NCBI GenBank assembly: GCA_964558975.1
Contig: CAZLFQ010000002.1
Coordinates: forward strand, 62,001-126,000
Origin: CAZLFQ01 sp964558975
GTDB lineage: Bacteria > Pseudomonadota > Alphaproteobacteria > Rickettsiales > Midichloriaceae
Direction of reading: 5' to 3'
DNA: 64,000 nt
In this document: positions 17,000-24,980 of the stretch, piece by piece
Position numbering within the stretch: position 1 is the first letter of the stretch
Layout: the number at the start of each line of letters is the position of its first letter
Notes under the pieces: generated by a model
The model's input: the letters and a program-made list of their open reading frames with translations, nothing else
Told to the model about the DNA's origin: nothing
The model's database searches: none
Position numbers and translations under genes: made by a program

Positions 17000-18019
17000 T
17001 TATTCGTTTTCAGTATTAATTTCTATGCAAAGCGGGTTTGTATACTCACCTACAAGCTCTTTTTGATCATTGCAAACGTCTGTTAGAGCTTCAATTCTAT
17101 TTTTCTCAACCCATCGCAAACATTCGTCTTTATTATTAGGAGCGAAAACACCAAGATAATCGTTCATGATACGAAAACAGTTATGCTCTGTATTTTTATT
17201 AAAACTGACATTTAGGTTATTTATCCACTCATCAATGACGAATCTATTTAATATATTTGTAACGTATGGAACAGAAATATCATCATGAATCACCCCAGTT
17301 TCACAATCTTTACACTGAGTTCGCCAAAAAATCACCCTCTCATTACTTGCAAACATTTCATTTTTATATTGTTCTTGTAATATTGGTCGTATTTCTTCGA
17401 CATGTTTTTTTGCAGCTGCTTCACAATCTGTCTGATATACCCTACAAGCATATGTGACCCCTAATCCATCTTTAATCTTATCACTCTCCTCACATACTTG
17501 CACTCCCTTCTTATAAAGCTCGTATTCTTTATCATCTATCAAAATTTTGTCATATAATATCTTTAGATTCTCGTATTGACTCTTTTCGACAATAAATTTG
17601 TCATAAAAATATACTTTCCCTTCATAGACAGAGATTTGCACGGGTTTCAAAGTATTCAATATACTTCCAATAACCATCAACTTTTCAATTTCGCAACGCT
17701 CTTTCTCTATGAGGCGTTTGGACTCTAAGTAATTATAAACTTTATGCATATCTAGAAAATCTAATACTAATTTAATTGAAGTTAAGTCATGACTTGCAAC
17801 TTTTTTCTTTAAACTATAAACGGTAGTTATACTGCTAGAGCCAAGACATAAAATCGCTGATTCTCCAAATTGCGCCCTACAGCCAACCAATGATTTGGCG
17901 CTATTATGAGTTGAAAAAACAAAATTTTGCACACCCCCAAACATATCTTCTATTACATTATATTTCAGCAAAATATTACTTATTACTTCAACTCTATGAT
18001 CTGAGTTAGTCATACCCAT
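17000..18019 (-). CDS. orphan cysteine-rich protein (339 aa)
   Basis: Not recognised. It is a soluble protein with no signal peptide or membrane helix and about a dozen cysteines spread along its length, including a CKDC motif near residue 236 and close Cys pairs around residue 190 (YACRVYQTDCEA). It is rich in charged residues and looks mixed alpha/beta. AGAGG precedes the ATG at 18019 and a promoter lies at 18066-18095, so it is a single-gene unit. The cysteines could bind metal or only reflect a cytoplasmic protein; there is no repeated zinc-finger spacing. Confidence 0.7.
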   Translation of the reverse strand: MGMTNSDHRVEVISNILLKYNVIEDMFGGVQNFVFSTHNSAKSLVGCRAQFGESAILCLGSSSITTVYSLKKKVASHDLTSIKLVLDFLDMHKVYNYLESKRLIEKERCEIEKLMVIGSILNTLKPVQISVYEGKVYFYDKFIVEKSQYENLKILYDKILIDDKEYELYKKGVQVCEESDKIKDGLGVTYACRVYQTDCEAAAKKHVEEIRPILQEQYKNEMFASNERVIFWRTQCKDCETGVIHDDISVPYVTNILNRFVIDEWINNLNVSFNKNTEHNCFRIMNDYLGVFAPNNKDECLRWVEKNRIEALTDVCNDQKELVGEYTNPLCIEINTENE

Positions 18020-18065
18020 CCTCTTATTGATTTAAAAAACTACCACATTCTGGCAAAGGAACAGG

Positions 18066-18095
18066 ATTATTGCATCGCACTCTTAAAAAAGTCAA
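18066..18095 (-). promoter_or_regulatory. candidate promoter of the 339-aa orphan
   Basis: On the minus strand TTGACT (18095-18090), an 18-base spacer and AATAAT (18071-18066), some 45 bases before the start codon. Confidence 0.45.
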
Positions 18096-18144
18096 TAGCG
18101 TTTGAGATACTTTTGGTGAAAGAATTATTAGGATATACGCAATT

Positions 18145-18849
18145 TTAAAGTGATTTTTGGTGACCGCTATTTTGCCCTTCTAACATTTCCGTGAATGTCT
18201 TGCTTCTATCAAAATCACATACCTTGATTTTAGCTTGTTGCATACCCATACTGGGAATCGCAGCTACTGTATGAATGAATGTATAAATAGTGTTTGATGC
18301 TTCATCAAAGCCATTAAGTGCTTTACTCACAAGTAGTTTAACATCCAATGTTTTTTCTTCATGTGATGCAATTGTTTTTCTAATTCTTAGTTTAATGCTT
18401 TTGGCTTCTTCATCATTCTCACTAATTTCAATTAAACTTAATTGTTCTTGCAAGTATTGCACGTGTAGCTCATTGGTCACGCTTATGGTAGACAGATGTA
18501 CATCTGGGTTAGCCAACATGTATTGAAAGACCTCTTTAAGCTTATTGTCTTTGCTAAGTTCACACATTGCATTCCAAGCATCTTTTAACTCTTGATCAGT
18601 TGCTTTTGTGGATATTTTGTCTTTTAAAAATTTAACAAACTCAGGTGTAGTAACCTCACCTTTTTTATACTTGGCGATATTACCACCAAACCAAGTATCA
18701 TATTGTAGTTTGCAAGCTGTCATTACCCAGTGCGCAGGATAAAAAGGCAACCAGCTATCTCTAGCTGATAACTTTGCTAATGCTGAAATTGACTTTTTTA
18801 TATCAGACCCAACTAGCTGGCCTAGCGCCATTAATGCAACTTTTGCCAT
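18145..18849 (-). CDS. uncharacterised protein, possibly degenerate HAD-like
   Basis: A 234-aa soluble protein that I cannot assign with confidence. Residues about 60-130 resemble the cap and second motif of HAD-superfamily hydrolases: KYKKGEVTTPEFVKFL, then ELKDAWNAM, then LSTISVTNELH (compare G-(E/D)-I...EF, W-N-A-M, LLSNTN..H). The N-terminal DxD nucleophile motif is missing, so if related it has lost catalysis. AGG lies upstream of the ATG. It starts 13 bases after pheS and probably shares the rpmI-rplT-pheS transcript. Confidence 0.6.
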   Translation of the reverse strand: MAKVALMALGQLVGSDIKKSISALAKLSARDSWLPFYPAHWVMTACKLQYDTWFGGNIAKYKKGEVTTPEFVKFLKDKISTKATDQELKDAWNAMCELSKDNKLKEVFQYMLANPDVHLSTISVTNELHVQYLQEQLSLIEISENDEEAKSIKLRIRKTIASHEEKTLDVKLLVSKALNGFDEASNTIYTFIHTVAAIPSMGMQQAKIKVCDFDRSKTFTEMLEGQNSGHQKSL

Positions 18850-18862
18850 ATCTTACCTATAA

Positions 18863-19888
18863 TTAAAAACCGTAGTGTTTAAGCCAACGTAGATCGTTTT
18901 CGAACATCGACCTTAAATCAGGGATGTTATATTTTAACATTGTGATTCTGTCTAAACCAATACCAAAAGCAAAGCCTTGATATTCATTTGGATCAATTCC
19001 TACATTCTTAAGAACATTTGGATGTACCATGCCACAACCTAATATCTCTAACCAATCGTTTCCTTGGCCTATTTTAATTTCATTTTTATTGCTACGGTCG
19101 CATTTTACATCAGCTTCTATAGACGGCTCAGTAAACGGGAAGAAGCTTGGACGAAGCCTTATAGGGGCTTCCTTTACATCAAAGAATAATTTCAAAAATG
19201 TTTCAATTGTGTTTTTCATATGCCCCATTGTTACGCCCTTATCAATGTATAGGCATTCAATCTGGTGGAACATAGGTGTATGAGTCGCATCGTCGTCTGA
19301 ACGATAAACCCTACCCAGTGATATAACTTTATGTGGTGGCTTGTTGTTTTGCATGTGGCGAATTTGCACATTTGATGTATGCGTGCGCAATACATCACCA
19401 TCAGTAGCATCCACATAAAATGTATCATGCATTTGACGAGCAGGGTGATTTGCAGGCAAGTTTAATGCTGTGAAGTTATGCCAGTCATCTTCTAAATCTG
19501 GCCCTTCAGCTACTTCAAAGCCCATGTATGCGAAAATTTCTTTCACGTCTGAAATTACTTTTGCAATGGGGTGCAACTTTCCAACTTTGTAATTTCTAGG
19601 ATTGATAGTTATATCGATAGACTCATTAGCTAGCTTTTGGTTTAGCTCGGCATCTTCTAAGTTAGATTTTAATGAATCTATTTTTTGGCTGATTGCTTCT
19701 TTCAACTGATTTACAGAAGCGCCAAAAGATTTTTTTTCTTCAACTGGCAAATTAGCAATTTGCTTCATTTGCTCGGTGAGTATTCCACTCTTGCCTAAAA
19801 AAGAAATCCGCATCGACTCCAGATCTTGTAACGAATTTATCTTCGTTATTTTTTCCTCGAAGTCTTTGCGGATCGCTTCTATAGACAT
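18863..19888 (-). CDS. pheS: phenylalanyl-tRNA synthetase alpha subunit
   Basis: Catalytic subunit of the alpha2-beta2 enzyme that charges tRNA-Phe. The N-terminal coiled coil (about residues 1-85) binds tRNA, and the class II core follows: HPARQMHDTFY near residue 147, RSDDDATHTPMFHQIE near 206, FPFTEPS near 257 and the final FGIGLDRI near 318. The length of 341 aa is normal. It lies 15 bases after rplT in the conserved rpmI-rplT-pheS order. The beta gene pheT, usually next, is not here; an orphan follows instead. Confidence 0.97.
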   Translation of the reverse strand: MSIEAIRKDFEEKITKINSLQDLESMRISFLGKSGILTEQMKQIANLPVEEKKSFGASVNQLKEAISQKIDSLKSNLEDAELNQKLANESIDITINPRNYKVGKLHPIAKVISDVKEIFAYMGFEVAEGPDLEDDWHNFTALNLPANHPARQMHDTFYVDATDGDVLRTHTSNVQIRHMQNNKPPHKVISLGRVYRSDDDATHTPMFHQIECLYIDKGVTMGHMKNTIETFLKLFFDVKEAPIRLRPSFFPFTEPSIEADVKCDRSNKNEIKIGQGNDWLEILGCGMVHPNVLKNVGIDPNEYQGFAFGIGLDRITMLKYNIPDLRSMFENDLRWLKHYGF

Positions 19889-19903
19889 AATTACCTATTT
19901 TAT

Positions 19904-20269
19904 TTATGCAGCTTTAGATAAACCTTTTTTAGCTGATTCAACTATTTTCGCAAATGCATCAGGTTGATGGATTGCCATCTCTGAAAGCATTTTACGGTTA
20001 AGATCGATTCCAACAACTTTTAAGCCGTTGATGAATTGAGAGTAAACCATTCCATGTTCTCTAACCGCAGCATTGATCCTTTGAATCCAAAGGCCTCTGA
20101 AATCTCTTTTTTTGCGACGTCTGTCTTTATAAGCATAACGTAACGCCTTTTCTACTTTTTCAATTGCAACGCGAATACAACTTTTAGCACGGCCTCTATA
20201 GCCTTTTGCCATCTTTAGTACTTTCTTGTGACGCGCTCTTGAGGTGACCCCTCTTTTTACTCTAGCCAT
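19904..20269 (-). CDS. rplT: 50S ribosomal protein L20
   Basis: Early-assembly 23S rRNA-binding protein. The 121-aa sequence starts MARVKRGVTSRARHKK, continues with the basic AKGYRGRAKS and RRRKKRDFRGLWIQRINAA segments and ends in the helical globular domain, full length for the family. It is 21 bases after rpmI and 15 before pheS, in the standard operon order. L20 often represses its own operon by binding the leader RNA; a possible leader hairpin is noted at 20529-20562. Confidence 0.98.
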   Translation of the reverse strand: MARVKRGVTSRARHKKVLKMAKGYRGRAKSCIRVAIEKVEKALRYAYKDRRRKKRDFRGLWIQRINAAVREHGMVYSQFINGLKVVGIDLNRKMLSEMAIHQPDAFAKIVESAKKGLSKAA

Positions 20270-20290
20270 GTTTTTCTCCTTTAAATAATT

Positions 20291-20491
20291 TTACAGATCG
20301 TAAGGCATAAATTGCTTAATTCTTTTAGCTTCCATATCAGGTAGAACTGCTGTTCCTCTCTGATTTCTCAGCTGTCTTTTGCTACGCTTACGCATGTTAT
20401 GTTGTTTATTGGCTTGGCTAGCTTTTACTTTTCCAGTACCAGTAACTTTGAAGCGTTTTTTAACGCCGCTTTTGGTCTTCATTTTTGGCAT
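20291..20491 (-). CDS. rpmI: 50S ribosomal protein L35
   Basis: A 66-aa basic ribosomal protein starting MPKMKTKSGVKKRFKVTGTGK, with HNMRKRSKRQLRNQRG in the middle, the usual length and pattern. GGAG lies before the ATG. It is the first gene of rpmI-rplT-pheS. infC, which leads this operon in many bacteria, is absent from the window. Confidence 0.97.
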   Translation of the reverse strand: MPKMKTKSGVKKRFKVTGTGKVKASQANKQHNMRKRSKRQLRNQRGTAVLPDMEAKRIKQFMPYDL

Positions 20492-20528
20492 TTCATACTC
20501 CGATTTTTAGTTATTTTCCCTATATTCC

Positions 20529-20562
20529 AAGGGTGCACTAAAGGCATGCCCATATGGCCCTT
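20529..20562 (-). promoter_or_regulatory. possible leader hairpin of the rpmI operon
   Basis: In the minus-strand RNA, AAGGG (20562-20558) can pair with CCCUU (20533-20529), enclosing two self-complementary stretches, CCAUAUGG and GGCAUGCC. It lies 40-70 bases before rpmI. An L20 autoregulatory leader is a possibility; the pairing is short and unproven. Confidence 0.25.
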
Positions 20563-20618
20563 AACGCTTTTGATTGCATACTTATACAATAATTCTAACA
20601 AAGTGGCAAGTATGAAAC

Positions 20619-22025
20619 TTAAGCCCCTTGCGGATTATCACTCTCAGCAGGTGTAATTTTGGGCTTTTTCTTACCACTTGTAGGAACTGAGGGCGTATCT
20701 ATGGTATCTACGGTGTTATCTTGAGACCTATCCACTGGCTTTCCTTCCATTATGTCTTTTATTTCTTTGCCAGTGAGAGTTTCATACTCTAGCAAGTTTT
20801 TTGCCAATATATGCAGCATCTCAATATTGTCGGTAAGAATTTTTGTCGCGTTAGAATAGCCTTCATCAACTAATTTCTTAATCTCGGAATCAATAGTAGC
20901 TGCAAGCTTCTCTGATTTCTTGCTGTCTTGGCCTAAAGAATGTCCTAAAAACACTTCCCCTCTCTCCTCTCCTACAAGTATAGGACCAATTGCGTCACTC
21001 ATGCCTAATTGTGTCACCATACTGCGCGCAATACTTGTAGCCATTTTAATGTCTTGAGATGCACCACTTGTTACTTTATCATAACCAAAAATAATCTCTT
21101 CAGCTACACGCCCACCCATTGCTAGAGCGATCAGTGATTTAAGCTGCTCTCTAGTTTTAGAATGACCATCATCCTCGGGTAACCTCTGAACCATGCCCAG
21201 AGATCTTCCACGAGGAATAATAGTTGCTTTATGGATAGGATCTGAGGATGGTGATAAGTTCCCTACTATCGCATGCCCAGCTTCATGATAAGCTGTATTC
21301 TTTTTTTCTTCATCAGTCATGATTGCTGACTTTCTTTCTACGCCCATCAAAACCTTATCTTTAGCGTTTTCAAAGTCTTGCATGGTAATAATATTCTTAT
21401 TCTGGCGTGCTGCTAGTAAAGCAGCTTCGTTCACTAAGTTTGCTAAATCAGCACCTGAAAACCCTGGTGTGCCACGAGCAATCACGCGTAAGTCTATGTC
21501 TGGTCCTAATTTAACTTTCTTAGCATGAACATTTAAAATTTGAGTTCTACCTTTGATATCGGGAGCAGAAACAGTAATCTGCCTATCAAATCTACCGGGC
21601 CTTAACAATGCAGGGTCAAGAACATCAGGACGGTTCGTTGCAGCTATCACAATGACTCCTTCATTTGTAGCAAACCCATCCATCTCAACTAGCATTTGGT
21701 TAAGTGTTTGTTCGCGTTCATCGTTACCACCACCAAGACCAGCACCTCTATGACGACCTACTGCATCGATCTCATCGATGAAGATAATACATGGAGCATG
21801 TTTTTTAGCTTGATCAAACATGTCTCTAACGCGGCTTGCACCCACACCTACAAACATCTCTACGAAATCTGAACCTGAAATGCTAAAGAAAGGCACTTTT
21901 GCTTCACCTGCAATTGCTTTTGCAAGCAAGGTTTTACCTGTTCCCGGCGAACCTACAAGCAAACAACCTTTAGGGATTTTGCCACCAAGTTTTTGAAACT
22001 TTTGCGGATCTTTCAAGAAGTCCAC
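20619..22025 (-). CDS. ftsH: FtsH protease, AAA and zinc-protease part (separated by frameshift)
   Basis: Membrane-bound ATP-dependent zinc protease; this is the C-terminal three quarters. Walker A is GSPGTGKT (residues 25-32; the usual second residue is Pro), Walker B is IIFIDEID (80-87), the second region of homology is ATNRPDVLDPALLRPGRFDR, and the zinc site is HEAGH at 247-251. The frame opens at a GTG inside the conserved VDFLKDPQKFQKLGGKIPKG, so the true protein must begin in the ORF at 22034-22570, one base out of frame. Together they make a full-length FtsH of about 640 aa. The tail is Pro-, Lys- and Thr-rich. Confidence 0.93.
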   Translation of the reverse strand: MDFLKDPQKFQKLGGKIPKGCLLVGSPGTGKTLLAKAIAGEAKVPFFSISGSDFVEMFVGVGASRVRDMFDQAKKHAPCIIFIDEIDAVGRHRGAGLGGGNDEREQTLNQMLVEMDGFATNEGVIVIAATNRPDVLDPALLRPGRFDRQITVSAPDIKGRTQILNVHAKKVKLGPDIDLRVIARGTPGFSGADLANLVNEAALLAARQNKNIITMQDFENAKDKVLMGVERKSAIMTDEEKKNTAYHEAGHAIVGNLSPSSDPIHKATIIPRGRSLGMVQRLPEDDGHSKTREQLKSLIALAMGGRVAEEIIFGYDKVTSGASQDIKMATSIARSMVTQLGMSDAIGPILVGEERGEVFLGHSLGQDSKKSEKLAATIDSEIKKLVDEGYSNATKILTDNIEMLHILAKNLLEYETLTGKEIKDIMEGKPVDRSQDNTVDTIDTPSVPTSGKKKPKITPAESDNPQGA

Positions 22026-22033
22026 GATCTCTT

Positions 22034-22570
22034 TTATTTCTCTTTTGCTTCCACAACCGCCACCACGGCAGCGAAAGTAATATTATTATTCTTTTCTGAA
22101 ATCATTTTGGCTTTTGATTTACCAAAACCCATGGCTTTCCCGCTACCACCCTGCATTTGGCGAATCAGATAAAACCAGCCGCCAAGAATAATTAACAAAG
22201 GCAACCAAGATAGGAAAAAATTCATAAACGCGCCCGAAGAACTTTCTAAAGGTGCTACTTCAATTTTTACGTTTTGAGCAGTTAATTTATCTACAAGATT
22301 AGGGTAATTTGGAGCAAGAGTTGTAAAGCGTGTGCCATCCGAGAATTTTCCATCGATTTGCCCACCTCTTATAGTTACATCAGTAACTTGTCCACTTTCA
22401 ACGCGCGATAAAAATTCTGAAAAAGCAACCTTGTTTCCGGCCATATGTGCGCCGACATAACCGTCATAAACAAATAATATAAGCAAGGCAATCCCGAGCC
22501 AGAGCATGATTTTTTTTGCAAAGTCATTTCCGCCGTTTCCGCCTGTTCCTTTGTTAAATTTCTTCTTCAT
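22034..22570 (-). CDS. ftsH: FtsH protease, N-terminal membrane part (frameshifted)
   Basis: N-terminal part of FtsH: a cytoplasmic basic start, a membrane helix (about residues 18-37), the periplasmic domain (about 38-115), a second helix (about 116-135) and the conserved linker GKAMGFGKSKAK. The normal continuation, TF.DVAG.DEAKEE, appears as ITFAAVVAVVEAKEK and then a stop. One G is missing at the codon after AKE; restoring it reads EAKEEIKEIVDFLK into the downstream frame. The eight codons before the break also depart from a near-invariant motif, which suggests a local sequence error or real decay. It follows ppsR on the same strand. Confidence 0.9.
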   Translation of the reverse strand: MKKKFNKGTGGNGGNDFAKKIMLWLGIALLILFVYDGYVGAHMAGNKVAFSEFLSRVESGQVTDVTIRGGQIDGKFSDGTRFTTLAPNYPNLVDKLTAQNVKIEVAPLESSSGAFMNFFLSWLPLLIILGGWFYLIRQMQGGSGKAMGFGKSKAKMISEKNNNITFAAVVAVVEAKEK

Positions 22571-22622
22571 ACTTCCTTACTGATCATCATTTACAATTAA
22601 TATAGCATGACTAATTTAGTAA

Positions 22623-23465
22623 TTACCAGCCAAACGTCTGTCTTGCACCAACTTTTTCGAAATACATATTTATGATCTCAGCAGAGGTTTCTTCAATGGC
22701 TTTGCCTGTCACATCAATGTATGGCCAATTGTTTTCTGAAATTATCTGCCTTACTTCTCTAATTTCATCACGAATACTATGGTCATCAATATAGTCTTTA
22801 GCAACTGTTGTACTATTTAAATAAGCTAACCTAGTAGATCTTATTTGCTTTAATCTTTCTGGAGATATAACCAAACCAATAACTAGTGGTTTTTTAATTT
22901 CTTTAGGATCAATACCGAGTCCAACACCTTTTATATAGGGCACATTAGCAACTTTTAAACCCCTTTGCGCCAAATAAAATGTCGTAGGACTTTTTGATGA
23001 GCGAGAAACTCCAACTAGGACAATATCAGCCTCATTTATATCGTGCAATGACTGCCCATCATCATGATTAATTGCGAAATTTATTGCCTCAATCCTGCTA
23101 AAATATTTTTCTGACAAATCCAAATGCTTCGCTCCAGAAACATGTATTGAAGCTTCCATTCCTAAGTGATTAACAAACTCCTGCATAACATGGTCAATAG
23201 CTGGAATACACTTGGCACCTGCCTGAGTACATTTTTCCTTCATATACTCTTTAATTTTATCATCGCCCATAGTGTAGAGCACAATACCGGGTTTTAGCTT
23301 GATATCTTGCACTAGCTTATCAACTTGATTGAAAGATCTAAGCATTGGCCACATGAATTTTTCAATTTTCAGATCTGAGAATTGTGATGTTATGGCACTG
23401 CTAACTGATATCACAGTTTCGCCAGATGAATCGGAGACTAAGTAAAGATTTAGAGATTTGGACAT
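22623..23465 (-). CDS. ppsR: pyruvate, phosphate dikinase regulatory protein (kinase/phosphorylase)
   Basis: Bifunctional regulator (DUF299 family) that switches pyruvate phosphate dikinase, or PEP synthetase, off by ADP-dependent phosphorylation and on by phosphate-dependent dephosphorylation. It starts with SDSSGET (residues 11-17), has the phosphate loop GVSRSSKS at 152-159 and the KGVGLGIDP segment near 189. The 280-aa length is typical. Its presence implies a PPDK in the genome, linking pyruvate to PEP and so to gap-pgk. The ATG lies directly after the T-run of the porin terminator, which leaves little room for a separate promoter. Confidence 0.94.
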   Translation of the reverse strand: MSKSLNLYLVSDSSGETVISVSSAITSQFSDLKIEKFMWPMLRSFNQVDKLVQDIKLKPGIVLYTMGDDKIKEYMKEKCTQAGAKCIPAIDHVMQEFVNHLGMEASIHVSGAKHLDLSEKYFSRIEAINFAINHDDGQSLHDINEADIVLVGVSRSSKSPTTFYLAQRGLKVANVPYIKGVGLGIDPKEIKKPLVIGLVISPERLKQIRSTRLAYLNSTTVAKDYIDDHSIRDEIREVRQIISENNWPYIDVTGKAIEETSAEIINMYFEKVGARQTFGW

Positions 23466-23495
23466 AAAAAAATAGCGGGATGTTACTCCCGCTAT
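23465..23495 (-). terminator. rho-independent terminator of the porin gene
   Basis: ATAGCGGGA (23472-23480) pairs perfectly with TCCCGCTAT (23487-23495) around a six-base loop. On the minus strand it is followed by seven T. It lies 28 bases past the porin stop, and its T-run abuts the ppsR start codon, so some read-through may feed ppsR and ftsH. Confidence 0.9.
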
Positions 23496-23522
23496 CCTAT
23501 AGTATTTTAACTTACATTCAAA

Positions 23523-24830
23523 TTAGAATGATAGTTTTGTACCAGCTAAGAATACTGAACCGTCGTTCTTGCCATTATGGCCAGAAGCAGCAGAGTTTTT
23601 CTCATCAAGTTTGAAGAAAGAAACTTCAGCATAAGGCATAAATCCTGGAGCTAATTTGTAATCTAAGCCTAAAGACACGTTTCTGTGTTCTTTAGCTTTT
23701 GTTACAGTAGCTACAGAAGCTGTACCACCTCTTTTGCTTTCCATATAAGTTACGCTTGCACCCATTGCACCGTATTCATATGAACCACCAACTGTCCAGA
23801 AATGAGATTTTTTCTTACCAGCTGTAGTTGCAGCTTTAGCAACGCCAGATTTACCCCAGTCACCATAAGATGCAGCTAGTGTAAAGCCCATAACGTTCAT
23901 GCTACCACCAAGTGTCCAAGCTCTTAAATCATGTCTTGTTCCAACTGGAGCAGTACCAGCAAGTGTTGTATGTTTCGCATCACCAGTTTCACCTAGTAAT
24001 GAAGCTTTTAAGCCAACATTGCTCATTTTTCCAGCATAGTGTAAACCACCACTCCAAACGTTTTTGAATCCAAGTGTGCTATCGTGTTGTGCGTTAAATG
24101 GATTATTGTTTGTGTTAGCATTTTTTAATACTATATGGCTCAATGAAGCAGAACCATGCTGCTCAATATCAGGCATATAAGTTACACCAGCTTTGAAACC
24201 CATATATGTAGGTGTCATGTAGTTAACTTTAGCTGAATTTGCCTCACCACCTGTATCATAATCAGAAGGAAGTGTTGGATTCACGATAAAGTTTTGAGAT
24301 ACAAGACGATCATTTGCTGTAAGAGCACCAACGTTGTCTTTGAAAATGAATGGATTCCACCAGTATCTAGCATCACCAGCAATACCACCTGTAGCACGTG
24401 CAACAGAAGCGCCAGAAATGCTCATTGCATTTACAACACCAGTTGTGCTACCAGCTTCAAGACGGCCAAACATGCTTTCTACATACGCAGAAGTTTTTTT
24501 GCCATTTGAATTGAAAGTATTATGGTTATATTTATCATTTGAAGTATCGGTAGCTATTTCAATCATACCACCATATTTCAAACCATTGCCAGCTTTACCA
24601 TCAGCTTTCACGTGTAGCTTTGTGTCATTAGCTATAGCAAACTTGTGAAGCTTATTTTGAGTTGTTGTTGGAGTGATATTTGGAGCATCAGTATCATAAC
24701 CAGTCTTTTGGCTTCTAACACCTAATTGTGTATCAAGTGATCCACCTAGAGTTACTGTTGGGCCAGCATGTGCGAATGCACTGCTTGCGAAACCAGCAAC
24801 TAGAGCAGATGTGATTAATAATTTTTTCAT
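23523..24830 (-). CDS. outer membrane porin
   Basis: 435-aa beta-barrel protein with a clear signal peptide (MKKLLITSALVAGFASSAFA, cleavage after residue 20) and the mature start HAGPTVTLGGSLDTQLG, the usual porin opening strand. The body alternates polar and hydrophobic residues with Gly and aromatic belts, and the last residue is Phe (FLAGTKLSF), the signal for the BAM machine. It is probably a general diffusion pore for small solutes. A strong terminator follows and AAGAGACAAG precedes the ATG. It is likely to be among the more abundant outer membrane proteins, which is inference from gene type. Confidence 0.85.
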   Translation of the reverse strand: MKKLLITSALVAGFASSAFAHAGPTVTLGGSLDTQLGVRSQKTGYDTDAPNITPTTTQNKLHKFAIANDTKLHVKADGKAGNGLKYGGMIEIATDTSNDKYNHNTFNSNGKKTSAYVESMFGRLEAGSTTGVVNAMSISGASVARATGGIAGDARYWWNPFIFKDNVGALTANDRLVSQNFIVNPTLPSDYDTGGEANSAKVNYMTPTYMGFKAGVTYMPDIEQHGSASLSHIVLKNANTNNNPFNAQHDSTLGFKNVWSGGLHYAGKMSNVGLKASLLGETGDAKHTTLAGTAPVGTRHDLRAWTLGGSMNVMGFTLAASYGDWGKSGVAKAATTAGKKKSHFWTVGGSYEYGAMGASVTYMESKRGGTASVATVTKAKEHRNVSLGLDYKLAPGFMPYAEVSFFKLDEKNSAASGHNGKNDGSVFLAGTKLSF

Positions 24831-24980
24831 TATCTTGTCTCTTGTTAAGTTAAATAAAAAGCATGTAGCTTTTTGCTACAATTACCCTTGAGTAAATCAC
24901 CCATGCAAATGACTATCACCTTATATTTTATAAAATTGAGGATTTTTTATAACACCGTTGCATAAAAGCAACATCAACTC

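Noticed and set aside
22010..22040. Programmed -1 frameshifting as the explanation for split ftsH
   Set aside because: A -1 slip would restore the correct sequence, but there is no canonical slippery heptamer in frame at the break and the preceding codons are also abnormal. Sequence error or decay is simpler.
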